Below, piece by piece: positions 7,037-8,426 of a DNA stretch of 8,426 bases (position 1 is the stretch's first letter; each line of letters begins with the position of its first letter). Origin of the DNA: an uncultured Verrucomicrobiae bacterium. GTDB taxonomy: Bacteria; Verrucomicrobiota; Verrucomicrobiia; Verrucomicrobiales; Akkermansiaceae. Location of the stretch: contig CALGOH010000201.1 of NCBI GenBank assembly GCA_937957985.1, forward strand, positions 1-8,426, in the 5' to 3' direction. A program made the position numbers and the translations under genes. A model generated the notes under the pieces. The model was not told the DNA's origin and did no database searches. It worked only from the letters and a program-made list of their open reading frames with translations.

Positions 7037-7531
7037 CTACTGCCGCGGCTGCTCGTCCCACTTGAAGGCTTCGAGCAGCCAGTCGCCGTCGGTTTTCCGC
7101 CAGCGGCTTTCGACGGTGACGAGGCCGTCGATGGGGCGGCGGCTCCCCAGATCGACGATGGTGTCCGCGGTGAAACGCACGACCGCCCGGTCGCCGTCGA
7201 TCGACACGCCGGTGAATGACAGGTCGGTGATCGAGATCTCCCGGCAGTAGCCGGCGACCGCCGAGTAGAGGGCGGCTGCCTGATCGCGGGAGCACTCCCT
7301 TCCGACCTCTTCCGCGAGGGCTTCGGGGGAATCGACCTGGATCGATCCGGCGAGGTACTCCGCGAGATTCTGCCCGCGGGCGCCGCGACCGATGTCGCTC
7401 ATGCCGGCGGGGACGTTGGCGGTGTCGATGAAGGCCGCGGTGCGGCGCATCAGCACCCGGGTCGGGGAGAACCACCACACGGAGAGCCCCCCGAGGAGCA
7501 GGACGGCGGCGGGGATGAGGATTCTCTTCAT
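7037..7531 (-). CDS. Membrane-anchored NTF2-like protein of unknown function
   Basis: The 164-aa product starts MKRILIPAAVLLLGGLSVWW. This is one short positively charged segment and a hydrophobic helix (about 4-22) with no lipobox cysteine, so it is likely an N-terminal membrane anchor or an uncleaved signal. The rest should lie outside the cytoplasm. Residues about 30-160 have the pattern of an NTF2/SnoaL-like cone. There are N-terminal helices (AALYSAVAGYC), then strands ISITDLSFTGVSIDGDRAVV, VRFTADTIVDLG and GLVTVESRWRKTDGDWLLEAF. The final tryptophan-rich strand is typical of that fold. No catalytic residues are recognisable. It faces the kinase gene tail-to-tail with 2 nt between stop codons, leaving no room for a separate terminator. 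The start has no good Shine-Dalgarno. No specific function is proposed. Confidence 0.8.
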   Translation of the reverse strand: MKRILIPAAVLLLGGLSVWWFSPTRVLMRRTAAFIDTANVPAGMSDIGRGARGQNLAEYLAGSIQVDSPEALAEEVGRECSRDQAAALYSAVAGYCREISITDLSFTGVSIDGDRAVVRFTADTIVDLGSRRPIDGLVTVESRWRKTDGDWLLEAFKWDEQPRQ

Positions 7532-7568
7532 CTTCGTGAAGGTTCGCCCCGGATCCGCGCCCCCGCAA

Positions 7569-7612
7569 GGCAGCGATGAAGCCCCGCTGCCCTGGACCCG
7601 CGACGGGCCAGG
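7569..7612 (-). terminator. Tandem hairpins downstream of hicB
   Basis: Two inverted repeats fill the gap after the hicB stop. CCTGG-A-CCCG (7591-7600) pairs with CGGG-CCAGG (7604-7612) around a CGA loop. GGCAGCG (7569-7575) pairs with CGCTGCC (7585-7591) around a 9-nt loop. The two structures share base 7591. Neither is followed by a T-run on either strand, so they are either factor-dependent transcript ends or simple 3' stabilising structures. Confidence 0.3.
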
Positions 7613-7614
7613 TG

Positions 7615-8046
7615 TTAGGAGCGCCGCCTTGTTCGCTCTTCTTGTTCGCTATGTGCGCTCACATACTCCAGAGCGGCGTGCGCGAGAAAACCCGATCTGG
7701 TATCGCCGGTCTTCGACGCAAAAGAGTCAATCTGCACCAGTATCCTTTCGGGAAGCGTGATGTTCACGCGCTTCGCCTTGCCGGAGAGCTTGGAAAGATC
7801 GACATCGACTAAAGCCCAGATGCCGTCTGAAAACTCGCGCTTTGATCGGTAGTGCTCGATCGGCTGCCCGCGGGGAATCGGCTCTCCGTCAATCAGAAGG
7901 CCTTCGATATGGCACTCGATCGCTTCAACAGCGTTGCTAAGTGCCTCGTCGGCCGTATCGCCTGCCGAGAAGCATCCCGGCAGGTCGGGAACCGTGACTC
8001 CATAATCGGAGTCCTTGTCCTTATGGATAACGACTGGAAATCTCAT
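7615..8046 (-). CDS. hicB: HicB-family antitoxin
   Basis: The product is 143 aa from the ATG at 8046. The N-terminal partial RNase-H-like HicB domain (1-60) reads MRFPVVIHKDKDSDYGVTVP, then DLPGCFSAGDTADEALSNAVEAIE. The C-terminal ribbon-helix-helix domain (about 91-131: KRVNITLPERILVQIDSFA, then GDTRSGFLAHAALEYVS) should bind the operator of the operon. Family knowledge is that HicB neutralises the HicA mRNA interferase and represses its own promoter. The ATG lies 5 nt after the restored hicA stop, so the two are coupled. The reading frame stays open upstream into the first half of frameshifted hicA, so a naive call would give a 214-residue fusion. I chose the internal ATG because the HicB domain begins exactly there. 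Codons such as AGA, ATA and TTA occur, unlike in guaBA, suggesting acquisition by transfer. Confidence 0.88.
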   Translation of the reverse strand: MRFPVVIHKDKDSDYGVTVPDLPGCFSAGDTADEALSNAVEAIECHIEGLLIDGEPIPRGQPIEHYRSKREFSDGIWALVDVDLSKLSGKAKRVNITLPERILVQIDSFASKTGDTRSGFLAHAALEYVSAHSEQEERTRRRS

Positions 8047-8051
8047 GCATC

Positions 8052-8244
8052 TCAGGGTGGCCAGTCCCAGCCAGCTTGACGGAAAATGCTCCGAACCGTC
8101 CCCATCGGAAGATCCTTCTTTGGGTGAGGCACGGTCACCCTTCCGCCGCCGCTTGGGTTGCTTGTATTGATGGTGCGCCCCCCGAACGTTCACGAGGGTC
8201 CACCCCTCGGCCTTGAGTCTGGCAATGATTGTCCGGCTCGACAC
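8052..8244 (-). pseudogene. hicA: HicA mRNA-interferase toxin, broken by a one-base frameshift
   Basis: From the GTG at 8244 the frame reads VSSRTIIARLKAEGWTLVNV, then RGAHHQYKQP. This is the HicA dsRBD-like fold with the conserved glycine and catalytic histidine (RG-x-HHQ). After the CCC codon at 8157-8155 the frame leaves the family. If one A of the AA at 8154-8153 is skipped, it becomes SGGGRVTVPHPKKDLPMGTV, then RSIFRQAGWDWPP and a TGA at 8054-8052. That is an exact family-like C-terminus and a total of 63 aa, the normal HicA length. The gene therefore differs from an intact hicA by a single inserted base. A GTG at 8259 is an alternative start. HicA normally cleaves mRNA, and this copy should be inactive unless ribosomes shift frame or the base is a sequencing error. 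Confidence 0.85.
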
Positions 8245-8262
8245 CGCCTGACGATACACACG

Positions 8263-8317
8263 GTGCGCACGCCGTCAATCAACGGGGCGGTATTTTTCGA
8301 GCGTATAGTGGTGGCAC
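8263..8317 (-). promoter_or_regulatory. Possible hicAB promoter and operator region
   Basis: On the minus strand a TATACG hexamer (8306-8301) could serve as a -10 box. The hexamer 17 bp upstream (TTTCAT) is a poor -35. Between it and the hicA start is the perfect 8-bp palindrome GTGCGCAC (8263-8270), a possible HicB binding site. Both assignments are weak and rest on position. Confidence 0.25.
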
Positions 8318-8381
8318 GCGGATCATGAAACTCAACCAAAATCACTCGACGTGGCCCGCGTTGCCACTCATGGCTTGTTGA

Positions 8382-8426
8382 GGCTGTCGAAAAAGTCCCC
8401 TTTCGGCCAGCTTCGAATCGCCAGGA
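8382..8426. mobile_element. Possible insertion-sequence terminal repeat at the right edge
   Basis: The sequence GGCTGTCGAAAAAGTCCCC (8382-8400) has the GGCTGT-x-(A/G)AAAAGTC look of terminal inverted repeats from IS1182/IS5-type elements, reading inward to the right. The element itself would lie beyond the window, and the matching repeat and target duplication cannot be seen. The call rests on recalled resemblance only. Confidence 0.3.

Noticed and set aside
4665..7568. 967-residue open frame on the minus strand opposite guaA and the kinase gene
   Set aside because: It is antisense to clearly identified guaA and its translation is low-complexity, rich in R, H, D and L. Long antisense frames are expected from strong GC3 bias.
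8312..8328. TGGCACG on the plus strand as a second sigma-54 promoter
   Set aside because: The -24 half is perfect, but the position needed for the -12 GC is AT, and no gene follows it in the window.
8325..8381. 18-residue ORF upstream of hicA
   Set aside because: It is too short, has no Shine-Dalgarno and no similarity that I recognise.

Overview
The window is a GC-rich chromosomal segment. It holds a housekeeping block (about 1-6206) and, from about 6267 to the right edge, a more accessory-looking stretch. A eukaryote-type UTP-glucose-1-phosphate uridylyltransferase in place of GalU, the guaB-guaA pair, a sigma-54 gene and the near absence of Shine-Dalgarno sequences suggest a Verrucomicrobiota-like bacterium. 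That placement is inference from memory of these families, not a database result.

Left part. The N-terminal two thirds of rpoN (sigma-54) run leftwards off the edge. A 180-bp AT-richer gap separates it from a divergent UDPGP-family pyrophosphorylase gene. Inside the gap, on the rpoN strand, lies a sequence with GG-N10-GC spacing that resembles a sigma-54 promoter, and a 28-bp near-perfect dyad overlaps it. The pyrophosphorylase gene ends in a hairpin plus T-run. A beta-phosphoglucomutase-like HAD phosphatase follows, so two sugar-phosphate enzymes sit side by side.

Centre. guaB (IMP dehydrogenase) and guaA (GMP synthase) are 7 nt apart and should be co-transcribed. Together they convert IMP to XMP and then to GMP. 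Both carry the catalytic residues of their families. GuaA has an altered segment after its HHN motif.

Right part. A zeta-toxin-like P-loop kinase gene has a C-terminal extension that looks like the small companion protein often encoded downstream of such kinases. It ends 2 nt from the end of a convergent gene for a membrane-anchored NTF2-like protein of unknown function. Further right is a leftward hicA-hicB toxin-antitoxin pair. hicA carries a one-base frameshift, which joins its first half in frame to an intact hicB, so a naive reading gives one 214-residue protein. Codon use in hicB is unlike guaBA. The last 45 bases resemble an insertion-sequence terminal repeat. No RNA gene, CRISPR array or gene-free stretch over 300 bases was seen.
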